This document shows positions 1 to 6,752 of a stretch of DNA of 64,000 bases, one piece after another. Under the pieces are notes generated by a model. The model made no database searches. It had not been told where the DNA came from and saw only the letters and a list, made by a program, of their open reading frames with translations. The stretch is from Lentzea californiensis (GTDB lineage Bacteria; Actinomycetota; Actinomycetes; Mycobacteriales; Pseudonocardiaceae), in contig NZ_JANBBE010000015.1 of the NCBI RefSeq assembly GCF_024648825.1, forward strand, positions 122,213 to 186,212. The letters run 5' to 3'. The translations under genes and the position numbers were made by a program. Every line of letters begins with the position of its first letter. Within the stretch, counting starts at the first letter, position 1.

Positions 1-545
1 AGCGTCGTGTACGCGAGCACCACCAGCGCCGCGACGCAGATGGACACCGGCAGCGGCCACCCGAGCAGCGCGTCGATGATCACCGCGAGCGCGAACAGGT
101 TGATGCCCGCGATCAGGATCTGCGCGACGGCGAAGCTGATGGCGTTGACCAGGTGGGCCGGCTTGCCGAACCGGCGGCGCATGAACTCGGGGACACTGCG
201 CACTTTCGAGCCGTAGTAGAACGGCATCATCACCAGACCGAGGAACACCATCGCGGGGATGGCGCCGATCCAGTAGTAGTGCACGGTCGCCATGCCGTAC
301 TGCGCGCCGTTCGCCGTCATGCCCATCAGCTCGAGCGCGCCGAGGTTCGCGGAGATGAACGCGAGCCCGGTGACCCACGCCGGGAGCGATCGCCCGGACA
401 GCAGGAAGTCGAGACTGGTGGAAACGGATCGTCGTGCCATCACGCCGATGCCGAGAACCACCGCGAAGTAGATGACGAGCAACGCGTAGTCGATCGGTCC
501 CGCGTCAAGCCGCAGGTCCGCCTCGGCCAGCACCGACATCGACAC
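1..545 (-). CDS. Sodium:solute symporter (SSS family), N-terminal part
   Basis: Reading the minus strand from a GTG at 545 gives about 181 residues before the window edge, so the C-terminus is missing. The visible part has a short N-terminal tail, a first hydrophobic helix (YALLVIYFAVVLGIGVMA), the SSS-type loop with FLLSGRSLPAW, then SANLGALELMGM and PEFMRRRFGKPAHLV, which are characteristic of sodium/solute symporters of the acetate/monocarboxylate/glucose type. It would import a small solute by Na+ or H+ symport in the cytoplasmic membrane; the substrate cannot be told from this fragment. A GGAGG lies 6 nt before GTG 545; an in-frame ATG at 539 is the alternative start. It is divergent from the gene at 732. 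Confidence 0.8.
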   Translation of the reverse strand, partial: MSMSVLAEADLRLDAGPIDYALLVIYFAVVLGIGVMARRSVSTSLDFLLSGRSLPAWVTGLAFISANLGALELMGMTANGAQYGMATVHYYWIGAIPAMVFLGLVMMPFYYGSKVRSVPEFMRRRFGKPAHLVNAISFAVAQILIAGINLFALAVIIDALLGWPLPVSICVAALVVLAYTT

Positions 546-731
546 TGCCCACCTCCAACACTTTCAACAAAGTCGAACACAACCGACCAGGAGAGGACAG
601 TACTCCAGGTGAGCGAGTTCCTACCCCGTGTGGATGATCACCAAACCACGAGGTCTCGCGGGACGCTCGCTGAAAGCGGAAGGCAGGGAAATCGGGTGCG
701 CGGGCATGCCGCCGAAGCCGAGACTGATCAC

Positions 732-1082
732 GTGACCGAACCGAGCCTCGTCTGCCACTTCTGCGGCGGAATGCCGGCATCGCCCAGGGACGACCATGCG
801 TTCTACGTGCTGTGCGACCACTGCTCGCTGAAGTACATGACCTGGCCGTGCCCAGGCTGCGGCGAGATGAGGCACGGCGTGCGCGCACACGAAAGTCAAC
901 CCTGCGGGACATGCGAGACCGCACGACAGTGGGCTGCGTTTCCGCAGACCGTGCGTGACGAGATCGACCTCGCGATCGCCGAGCGGCCCGCAATCCGGGC
1001 GATCATGCGGATTCGCGAGCTGACCGAGATCGGGCTCCAGGAAGCGATGCAGCTCCTGCACTACCGCAGCTCAAGGAGCTGA
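732..1082 (+). CDS. Small four-CXXC protein with an L7/L12-like C-terminal helix pair
   Basis: A 116-residue protein. Four CXXC pairs are visible at about residues 8/11, 28/31, 40/43 and 58/61, enough ligands for two zinc-ribbon sites. The last 30 residues (IRAIMRIRELTEIGLQEAMQLL) resemble the C-terminal domain of ribosomal protein bL12, where KxIRExTGLGLKEAK is typical. That fusion suggests a small ribosome- or translation-associated protein, but the function is unknown. The GTG at 732 is chosen because it falls just before the first CXXC; in-frame GTGs at 696 and 609 are possible and one follows a purine-rich stretch near 680. It stands alone between a divergent symporter gene and the convergent nucS. 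Confidence 0.6.
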   Translation: MTEPSLVCHFCGGMPASPRDDHAFYVLCDHCSLKYMTWPCPGCGEMRHGVRAHESQPCGTCETARQWAAFPQTVRDEIDLAIAERPAIRAIMRIRELTEIGLQEAMQLLHYRSSRS

Positions 1083-1136
1083 GATGCCTCTCCCGTACTC
1101 CGCGGCGATCGCCACGATCGGCCTCTTCCACGGGCC

Positions 1137-1796
1137 CTAGAACAGCCGGAACTCGTCCGGCTCGATCCCGCGCAACGCGTCGTAGTCCAGCACCACGCAC
1201 CGAATCCCGCGGTCTTCGGCCAGCACTCGCGCCTGAGGCTTGATCTGCTGCGCCGCGAAGATGCCGCGCACCGGCGCGAGCAGCGGGTCGCGGTTGAGCA
1301 GTTCCAGGTACCGGGTGAGCTGCTCGACGCCGTCGATGTCACCGCGCCGCTTGATCTCCACGGCGACCGACTTGCCGCCGGAGTCGCGGCACATCAGGTC
1401 GACCGGGCCGATCGGGGTCGGGAACTCGCGGCGCACCAGGGACCAGCCGTCGCCCAGGGTCGTGACGTGCTCGGCGAGGAGCTTCTGCAGGTCGGCTTCG
1501 ACGCCGTCCTTCTGCAGGCCCGGTTCGGGGCCCAGCTCGTGCTTGGAGTCGTGCATGACCTCTTCGAGGGTGATGATCAGCTTCTCCCCCGCCTTGTTCT
1601 GCACGGTCCAGATGTCCGGGTCCTCGATCAGCCAGCAGGGCGGGCTCATCCAGTTCAACGGCTTGTACGCGCGGTCGTCGGAGTGGATCGACACCGAGCC
1701 GTCGGCCTTGATGAGCAGCAAGCGCTGCGCCATGGGCAGATGGGCGGTGAGTCGGCCTACGTAGTCGACCTTGCAGCGAGCGATGACGAGACGCAC
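1137..1796 (-). CDS. nucS: Mismatch-specific endonuclease NucS/EndoMS
   Basis: A 219-residue protein matching the actinobacterial NucS family along its length. NucS makes staggered double-strand cuts at mismatches and provides the non-canonical mismatch repair of actinobacteria that lack MutS/MutL. The N-terminal beta-sandwich DNA-binding domain contains the family signature DDRAYKPLNWMSPPCW near residues 40-55. The C-terminal RecB-like nuclease domain has GPVD (D133) and the EIK pair (E147, K149). The extreme C-terminus ends in RLF, compatible with the beta-clamp binding tail reported for corynebacterial NucS. In M. tuberculosis nucS (Rv1321) also lies a few genes from murA and the atp operon, which supports the call. 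Confidence 0.95.
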   Translation of the reverse strand: MRLVIARCKVDYVGRLTAHLPMAQRLLLIKADGSVSIHSDDRAYKPLNWMSPPCWLIEDPDIWTVQNKAGEKLIITLEEVMHDSKHELGPEPGLQKDGVEADLQKLLAEHVTTLGDGWSLVRREFPTPIGPVDLMCRDSGGKSVAVEIKRRGDIDGVEQLTRYLELLNRDPLLAPVRGIFAAQQIKPQARVLAEDRGIRCVVLDYDALRGIEPDEFRLF

Positions 1797-1850
1797 CGCG
1801 ACAGGCTACGGGGTGTGTCCAACCACCGGGCGTTAGGTACGGTCCGTGCC

Positions 1851-2387
1851 GTGGAAAGCCTCGGCACCCGTCAGGTGTACGCAAACCCGTGGATGACCGT
1901 TCGCGAGGACGAGATCAAACGCGCGGACGGTTCGAACGGCATCTACGGCGTGGTCGACAAGCCCGACTTCGCGCTGATCATCCCGCTCGACGGCGAACGC
2001 GTGCGGCTCGTCGAGCAGTTCCGGTACCCGATCGGCCTGCGCCGCTGGGAGTTCCCGCAGGGCACCGCGCCGGACCGCGCCGCCTCCGACCCGCTGGAGC
2101 TGGCCCGTCGCGAGCTCCGCGAGGAGACGGGGCTGCGCGCCGGCCGGATGATCGAGCTCGGCGTGCTCGACGTCGCGCCCGGCATGTCCTCACAGCGAGG
2201 TCGCGTGTTCCTCGCGACCAACCTGTCCGAGGGCTTCCACGAGCGGGAGCACGAGGAGCAGGACATGCGGTCCGCGTGGTTTCCGCGCGCCGACTTCGAG
2301 TCGATGATCTCCAAAGGCGAGATCAGCGACGCCCAGTCGATCGCCGCCTACACGCTCCTGCTGCTGCACGAGCACTCCCAGCCCTAG
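1851..2387 (+). CDS. Nudix hydrolase, ADP-ribose pyrophosphatase-like
   Basis: A 178-residue protein in the ADP-ribose/nucleotide-sugar branch of Nudix enzymes, which hydrolyse nucleoside-diphosphate-X compounds with Mg2+. The Nudix helix is RRELREETGL around residues 86-95, with the REUxEExG core intact, preceded by WEFPQGTAPD. The loop between the first Gly and the helix Glu is a few residues longer than the textbook Nudix box, as in several ADPRase-like members. The GTG at 1851 gives a normal N-terminus (ESLGTRQVYANPWMTVRED). The substrate is inferred only from family resemblance. Its stop overlaps the stop of the convergent GlxA gene through a shared CTAG. Confidence 0.85.
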   Translation: MESLGTRQVYANPWMTVREDEIKRADGSNGIYGVVDKPDFALIIPLDGERVRLVEQFRYPIGLRRWEFPQGTAPDRAASDPLELARRELREETGLRAGRMIELGVLDVAPGMSSQRGRVFLATNLSEGFHEREHEEQDMRSAWFPRADFESMISKGEISDAQSIAAYTLLLLHEHSQP

Positions 2388-3352
2388 TTGTGGCTGCCTT
2401 GGAAAGCCGCGCGGTAGCTCTGCGGTGAGGTTCCGGCGATCCGCTTGAACCTGTCGCGGAACGCCGTGGCCGATCCGAAGCCCACGCGGCTCGCGATCAG
2501 CTCCACCGGGTCCCTGGTCGTCTCCAGCAGGTGCTGCGCCTGGCGGACCCGCGCGCGGTGCAGCCACTGGAGCGGCGTCGTGCCGGTCTGCTCGCGGAAG
2601 CGCCGGTTCAACGTCCGCGTGCTCATGCCCGCCTGCTTCGCCAGGTCCTCCAGCGTCAGCTCCCGCGGCGCGTTGGCCTCCATCCACAACAGCAGGGGTT
2701 CGAGCTCCGCGCCTTGAGGCGCCGTGGGCGGTGTCACGATGAACTGCGCCTGCCCGCCTTCTCTCTCCAAAGGCATCACGGCGAACCGCGCCGCGTCGGC
2801 CGCCACCGCCGAGCCGTGATCGCGCCGGATCATGTGCAGGCACAGGTCCAGCCCCGCCGCGGCGCCCGCGGACGTGAGGAACTGCCCGTTGTCGACGTAG
2901 AGCACGTCCGGGTCGACCTCCAGCGCCGGAAACCGCGCCGCCAGCTCCTCGGCTCCCAGCCAGTGCGTGGTCACCCGCAACCCGTCGAGCAGACCGGTCG
3001 CCGCGAACACGAACGCCCCGGTGCAGATCGACGCGATCCGCGCGCCCCTCGCCGCCGCCTGCCGCAGCGCGTCGACCAACGGCTTCGGGACGACCATGTC
3101 CGGGTCGTGGCCGGGAAGGACGATCGTGTCCACTTCGGACAGCAACTCCAAGCCGTACGGGAGCTTGATCTCGAAACAGCCCGCGTCGACAGTCCTCTTC
3201 GGACCGCAGACCCGCACGCGGTACCGCCCGACCCAGTTGAACGCGTCGACCGGCGTCGCGAAGTCGAACGGGACGACGCTGTCCATCGCTACCACTGCCA
3301 CCTGGTGCACGTCCTCCACCGTAGCTGGCGAGAATCCGTTGGAACATGGCAT
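2384..3352 (-). CDS. GlxA-type AraC-family regulator with DJ-1/PfpI sensor domain
   Basis: A 322-residue regulator. Residues about 15-185 form a DJ-1/PfpI-like amidotransferase fold with the SICTGAF nucleophile-elbow motif. Residues about 225-320 form two AraC-type helix-turn-helix motifs (LAKQAGMSTRTLNRRF and SRVGFGSATAFRDRF). Such proteins are usually activators of nearby genes. The gene is divergent from 3416, which encodes a stand-alone DJ-1/PfpI enzyme, so it probably regulates that operon from the 60-bp gap. The first 14 residues look unlike the family; GTG codons at about 3310 or 3301, just after a GGTGGAGG purine stretch, are plausible true starts. Confidence 0.88.
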   Translation of the reverse strand: MPCSNGFSPATVEDVHQVAVVAMDSVVPFDFATPVDAFNWVGRYRVRVCGPKRTVDAGCFEIKLPYGLELLSEVDTIVLPGHDPDMVVPKPLVDALRQAAARGARIASICTGAFVFAATGLLDGLRVTTHWLGAEELAARFPALEVDPDVLYVDNGQFLTSAGAAAGLDLCLHMIRRDHGSAVAADAARFAVMPLEREGGQAQFIVTPPTAPQGAELEPLLLWMEANAPRELTLEDLAKQAGMSTRTLNRRFREQTGTTPLQWLHRARVRQAQHLLETTRDPVELIASRVGFGSATAFRDRFKRIAGTSPQSYRAAFQGSHN

Positions 3353-3415
3353 TCCAGCCAGTTCTCGACGGGTTCCGGCCCTCCTACGGTTTGATCACCG
3401 ACGCGAGGAGACGCA

Positions 3416-3994
3416 GTGAAGGCCCAAGTGGTGTTGTTCGACGGTTTCGACCCGCTGGACGTGATCAGCCCGTACGAAACGCTGATCGCGGGCGGGATCC
3501 CGGCCGAACTGGTGGCGGTGGAGGGACCGCGCAAGGTTCCCGCCGGGATGAACCTGCTGTCCCTCGACGCGACCGCCCGGCTCGATCCCGGCGCCGGCAT
3601 CATCGTCGTGCCCGGTGCGGCGGCCATGCAGGAGGACGAGGTGTTCGCCCTGCTCAGTGCGGCGGCAGCCACACTCGGGCCCGTGCTCAGAGACTCGAAG
3701 GCGATCATCGCCACCGTGTGCGGAGGATCGCTGCTGCTGGGCATCGCCGGCCTGATCAAAGGCCGCAACGCCACCACGAACCACCTCGGTCTGCACGCGC
3801 TGGAGTCGATGGGGGTGAACGCCGTCCGCGCCCGCATCGTCGACGACGGCGACCTGGTCACCGCCGCCGGTGTCACCTCCGGCGTCGACCTGGGTCTCTA
3901 CCTCGTCGAACGCGAGGTCGGCGCCCAGCAGGCCCTGGAGGTCGAGACGCTGTTCGCCCACGAACGCCGTGGCACGGTGTGGAGCGCGGCGTGA
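3416..3994 (+). CDS. DJ-1/PfpI family protein
   Basis: A 192-residue protein of the DJ-1/PfpI superfamily, with the start pattern VVLFDGFDPLDVISPYE, the nucleophile elbow TVCGGSLLLG (Cys near residue 102), and a C-terminal substrate-loop sequence typical of isonitrile hydratase-like and glyoxalase III-like members. It is a cytosolic enzyme; whether it is a hydratase, glyoxalase or deglycase cannot be decided from sequence alone. The GTG at 3416 follows GAGGAGACGCA. It overlaps the next gene by 4 nt (GTGA), so the two are probably co-transcribed, and it faces the GlxA-type regulator that carries the same domain. Confidence 0.85.
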   Translation: MKAQVVLFDGFDPLDVISPYETLIAGGIPAELVAVEGPRKVPAGMNLLSLDATARLDPGAGIIVVPGAAAMQEDEVFALLSAAAATLGPVLRDSKAIIATVCGGSLLLGIAGLIKGRNATTNHLGLHALESMGVNAVRARIVDDGDLVTAAGVTSGVDLGLYLVEREVGAQQALEVETLFAHERRGTVWSAA

Positions 3995-4398
3995 GCAAGT
4001 TCTTCCTCTCGCTGCACGTCCTGGCCGCCATCATCGCGATCGGCCCGGTCACCGTCGCCGCCAGCATGTTCCCGAAGGCCGTGACCACGGCCGGCAATCC
4101 CGAACTGCTGCACCGGATCTGCCGCGTCTACGCGCTCATCGGCATCTCGGTGCCGGTCTTCGGCTTCGCGACGGCCGGCGTGATGGGCGTGACCGGCCAC
4201 CCCTGGGTGATCGTGTCGATCGCGCTCACCACCGCCGCCGCGTTCGTGCTCGCCCTGAAAATCCTTCCCGGCCAGGAGAAGGCCATCAGGACCAAGGACG
4301 TCAGGCACCTGGCCATGTACACGGGCGTCTTCAACCTGTTGTGGGCGACCGTGACGGTGCTGATGATCCTCCGGCCGGGCTCGACGACCGGTGCCTAG
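3991..4398 (+). CDS. Small integral membrane protein, DUF2269-like
   Basis: A 135-residue protein with about four hydrophobic helices: near residues 4-22, an internal segment around 45-65 (ALIGISVPVFGFATAGVMG), 70-90 and 108-128. A His in the first helix (SLHVLAAI) and the helix spacing are reminiscent of DUF2269 membrane proteins. Function unknown. It starts at a GTG overlapping the stop of the DJ-1/PfpI gene by 4 nt, so translation is probably coupled. Confidence 0.7.
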   Translation: MSKFFLSLHVLAAIIAIGPVTVAASMFPKAVTTAGNPELLHRICRVYALIGISVPVFGFATAGVMGVTGHPWVIVSIALTTAAAFVLALKILPGQEKAIRTKDVRHLAMYTGVFNLLWATVTVLMILRPGSTTGA

Positions 4399-4403
4399 AC
4401 GCC

Positions 4404-5105
4404 CTAGCGCTGCGAGACCGGCCGCACGACGATCTCGTTGACGTCGACCTCCGCCGGCTGCGAGATCGCGTACGCGATGGCGTCACCGATGGCGGACGCC
4501 GGCAGCGCGAGCTTGCGGAAGTCCTCCATCAGCGAGGCCGCGAAGTCCTCGGTGATGGTGTCCGCCAGCTCGGACTCCGTGACACCGGGCGAGATCACGG
4601 TGACGCGCAGGTCGTCGCGCTCCTGCCGCAGCCCCTCGGACAACGCCCACACCGCGTACTTCGTCGCGCAGTACACGGCGGCGGTCGGCATGACCATGTG
4701 CGCGCCGATCGAGGCGACGTTCACGACGTGCCCACCGCCCGTGAACCGGGGCAGCACCGCGGCGATGCCGTTCAGCACGCCCTTGATGTTCACGTCCACC
4801 ATGCGGTCCCACTCGTCGACCTTCAGCGACTCCATCAGGGACAACGGCATCACGCCCGCGTTGTTCACCAGCACGTCGACTCGCCCGTACCGTTCCACAG
4901 CGGCATCCACGAAGGACTGGAAGGACTCGCGGGACGTCACGTCGAGCGGCGCGTACGCACCGCCGATCTCGTCCGCCAGCGCCGCCAGCCGGTCCTCCCG
5001 CCGTGCCCCCAGGAACACCTGGTGCCCGGCCTTGGCGAGGACCCGGGCCGTCGCCTCGCCGATACCGCTGGAAGCTCCGCTGATCACCACGACTTTTTCG
5101 CTCAT
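4404..5105 (-). CDS. Short-chain dehydrogenase/reductase (classical SDR)
   Basis: A 233-residue NAD(P)-dependent oxidoreductase. The cofactor motif SGASSGIG lies at residues 9-16, NNAGV near residue 83, the catalytic Ser near residue 132 (VNVASIGAHM) and the catalytic YxxxK (YCATK) at about residues 145-149. Length and motifs are those of a classical SDR; the substrate is unknown. The gene is divergent from an XRE regulator with an MmyB-type ligand-binding domain, and such regulators are repeatedly found next to SDR genes in actinobacteria, so it is the probable target of that regulator. Confidence 0.88.
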   Translation of the reverse strand: MSEKVVVISGASSGIGEATARVLAKAGHQVFLGARREDRLAALADEIGGAYAPLDVTSRESFQSFVDAAVERYGRVDVLVNNAGVMPLSLMESLKVDEWDRMVDVNIKGVLNGIAAVLPRFTGGGHVVNVASIGAHMVMPTAAVYCATKYAVWALSEGLRQERDDLRVTVISPGVTESELADTITEDFAASLMEDFRKLALPASAIGDAIAYAISQPAEVDVNEIVVRPVSQR

Positions 5106-5191
5106 GGCACCAACGATCGGCGCCTGGCGCGGCCCCTACCAGGACACCTTCTCCCTAGGAGTGGCACACCCAGGCAGAAACCGAGGCCGCG

Positions 5192-5197
5192 TAATAG
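5192..5197 (+). promoter_or_regulatory. Candidate -10 box for a leaderless XRE gene
   Basis: TAATAG lies 10 nt before the GTG start of the XRE regulator at 5208, and no Shine-Dalgarno sequence is visible. That arrangement fits a leaderless mRNA, which is common in actinobacteria. No clear -35 box was seen. Confidence 0.45.
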
Positions 5198-5207
5198 CCT
5201 CGACACC

Positions 5208-6062
5208 GTGCTCGGAGAGTTCCTGAAAGCCCATCGTGCCCGCGTCGACCCCCAGGACGCGGGCCTGCCGAGCCACACCCAGCGCAAGGTCAAGGGCCTG
5301 CGCAGGGAAGAGGTCGCGGTGCTGGCCGGCGTGAGCGCGGACTACTACGCCCGTCTCGAACAGGGCCGTGAGACCAACCCGTCCGCTCAGGTCCTCGACG
5401 CCCTGAGCCGCGCCCTCCAGCTCGACACCGACGCGCGGGCACACATGCACCGCCTCGCCGGGGTCGTCGCGGACGAAGGTCATTCGACCGACAAGGTCAG
5501 CCCGGAACTGATGCGGCTCATCGGCGGCATGCACGACATGCCCGCGTTCGTGATGAACTCGCTGCTCGACATCCTCGCGGTGAACCCGCTGGCCGAGGCC
5601 CTCTACGAGCCGTTCACGCCCGCCGACAACGCCGCCAGGATGACGTTCCTCGACCCCGCCGCCGCGAGCTTCTACCCGCGCTGGAACTGGGTCGCGCAGA
5701 GCACCGTCGGACACCTGCGCCAGACCGCCGACCCGAAGTCCCCGCGCCTGCGGCAGATGGTGGAGGCGCTCAGCGAGAGCGCGACGTTCCGCGAGCTCTG
5801 GGACCAGCACGAGGTGCGCGGGAAGACTCAGGACGCCAAGGAGTTCGTGCATCCGGCCGTCGGCGCGCTGAAGCTGAACTACCACTCGTTCGACGTCCGC
5901 GAGGCGCCCGGCCAGTTCCTGGTGGTCTACCAGGCGGAGCCGGGCCCGAACGCCGACGCGCTGCGGCTCCTCGCGACTAGTCGGGCCACACGGGCGGCCG
6001 CTTCTCCAGGAACGACGCACGTCCCTCTTTGGCTGACGGGGACTGCGAAGTCTCGGCCATGA
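5208..6062 (+). CDS. XRE-family regulator with MmyB-like ligand-binding domain
   Basis: A 284-residue regulator. The N-terminal HTH (residues about 25-75) carries the family motif GLRREEVAVLAGVSADYYAR followed by LEQGRETNPS. The rest is the MmyB-like domain, with the typical NPLAEAL, FYPRWNWVA and the C-terminal NYHSFDVREAPGQFLVVY. Homologues are thought to sense lipid-like ligands and control a neighbouring SDR. Start GTG 5208 fits the family N-terminus. The family usually ends near LLATS; this frame runs about 25 residues further, antisense to the end of the enoyl-CoA hydratase gene, so an original stop may have been lost. Confidence 0.85.
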   Translation: MLGEFLKAHRARVDPQDAGLPSHTQRKVKGLRREEVAVLAGVSADYYARLEQGRETNPSAQVLDALSRALQLDTDARAHMHRLAGVVADEGHSTDKVSPELMRLIGGMHDMPAFVMNSLLDILAVNPLAEALYEPFTPADNAARMTFLDPAAASFYPRWNWVAQSTVGHLRQTADPKSPRLRQMVEALSESATFRELWDQHEVRGKTQDAKEFVHPAVGALKLNYHSFDVREAPGQFLVVYQAEPGPNADALRLLATSRATRAAASPGTTHVPLWLTGTAKSRP

Positions 6063-6735
6063 CGGACAGCGCGATCTCGTACCCGTCGATCTCAGGCCGG
6101 TCCAGCTGCGCGTAGATCGTTCGCTTGCCGATCGCCTTCGACGACCTGCTGCCCCGCGTGGCTCGCGCCAGCAGGTCGTCCGTCGCGGCGTCCAGCTCGT
6201 CCGCGGGCACCGCGCGGTTGATCAGCCCCCACTCGACCGCGGTCGCCGCGTCGATCACGTCGCCGGTGAGCACGAGTTCCATCAACCGCTTGCGCCCGAT
6301 CGAGCGCGCCACCGGCACCGCGGGCGTGTGGCAGAACCACCCGGCCTTGCCGCCAGGCAACGAGAACCCTGCCGTGTCCGCCGCGACCGCCAGATCGCAC
6401 GAAGCCACGAGCTGACATCCGGCCGCCGTCGCCAGCCCTTGCACGCGAGCGATGACCACTTGCGGCGCGGACTGGATCGTCTTCATCAGCACGGTGCACA
6501 GCTCCAGCAGCAGCCGCACGCCTTCCTCGTCACGGGCGTGCACGTCCGCGAAGTCGTGCCCGGCGGAGAAGACAGGCCCGTCGGCGGCCAGCACGATCCC
6601 GGCCGCGTCCGACGTGCCTGCCTCGCGGAACGCGTCCAGCAGCTCCGTGAGGTGCTCGGCGGACAGCGCGTTGCGCTTGGCCGCACGGTTCATCGTGATC
6701 CGGACGACGGACCCGTCCCGCGAAACGTCAACCAT
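5977..6735 (-). CDS. Enoyl-CoA hydratase/isomerase family protein
   Basis: A 252-residue crotonase-fold protein. The oxyanion-hole segments are visible as FSAGHDFADV near residue 57 and AAGCQLVASCDLA near residue 105. Overall pattern is that of ECHDC3-like actinobacterial enoyl-CoA hydratases; the exact acyl-CoA substrate is open. It follows the meaA gene on the same strand with a 17-nt gap, so the two are probably one transcription unit in short acyl-CoA metabolism. Its 3' end overlaps the convergent XRE gene by 86 nt. Confidence 0.85.
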   Translation of the reverse strand: MVDVSRDGSVVRITMNRAAKRNALSAEHLTELLDAFREAGTSDAAGIVLAADGPVFSAGHDFADVHARDEEGVRLLLELCTVLMKTIQSAPQVVIARVQGLATAAGCQLVASCDLAVAADTAGFSLPGGKAGWFCHTPAVPVARSIGRKRLMELVLTGDVIDAATAVEWGLINRAVPADELDAATDDLLARATRGSRSSKAIGKRTIYAQLDRPEIDGYEIALSVMAETSQSPSAKEGRASFLEKRPPVWPD

Positions 6736-6752
6736 TCCGCGACACTAAGGCC

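Noticed and set aside
3870..5207. N-terminal half of the long plus-strand frame that ends in the XRE regulator
   Set aside because: Only the part from GTG 5208 has homology; the earlier part is out-of-frame translation of the DUF2269-like gene and antisense of the SDR gene.
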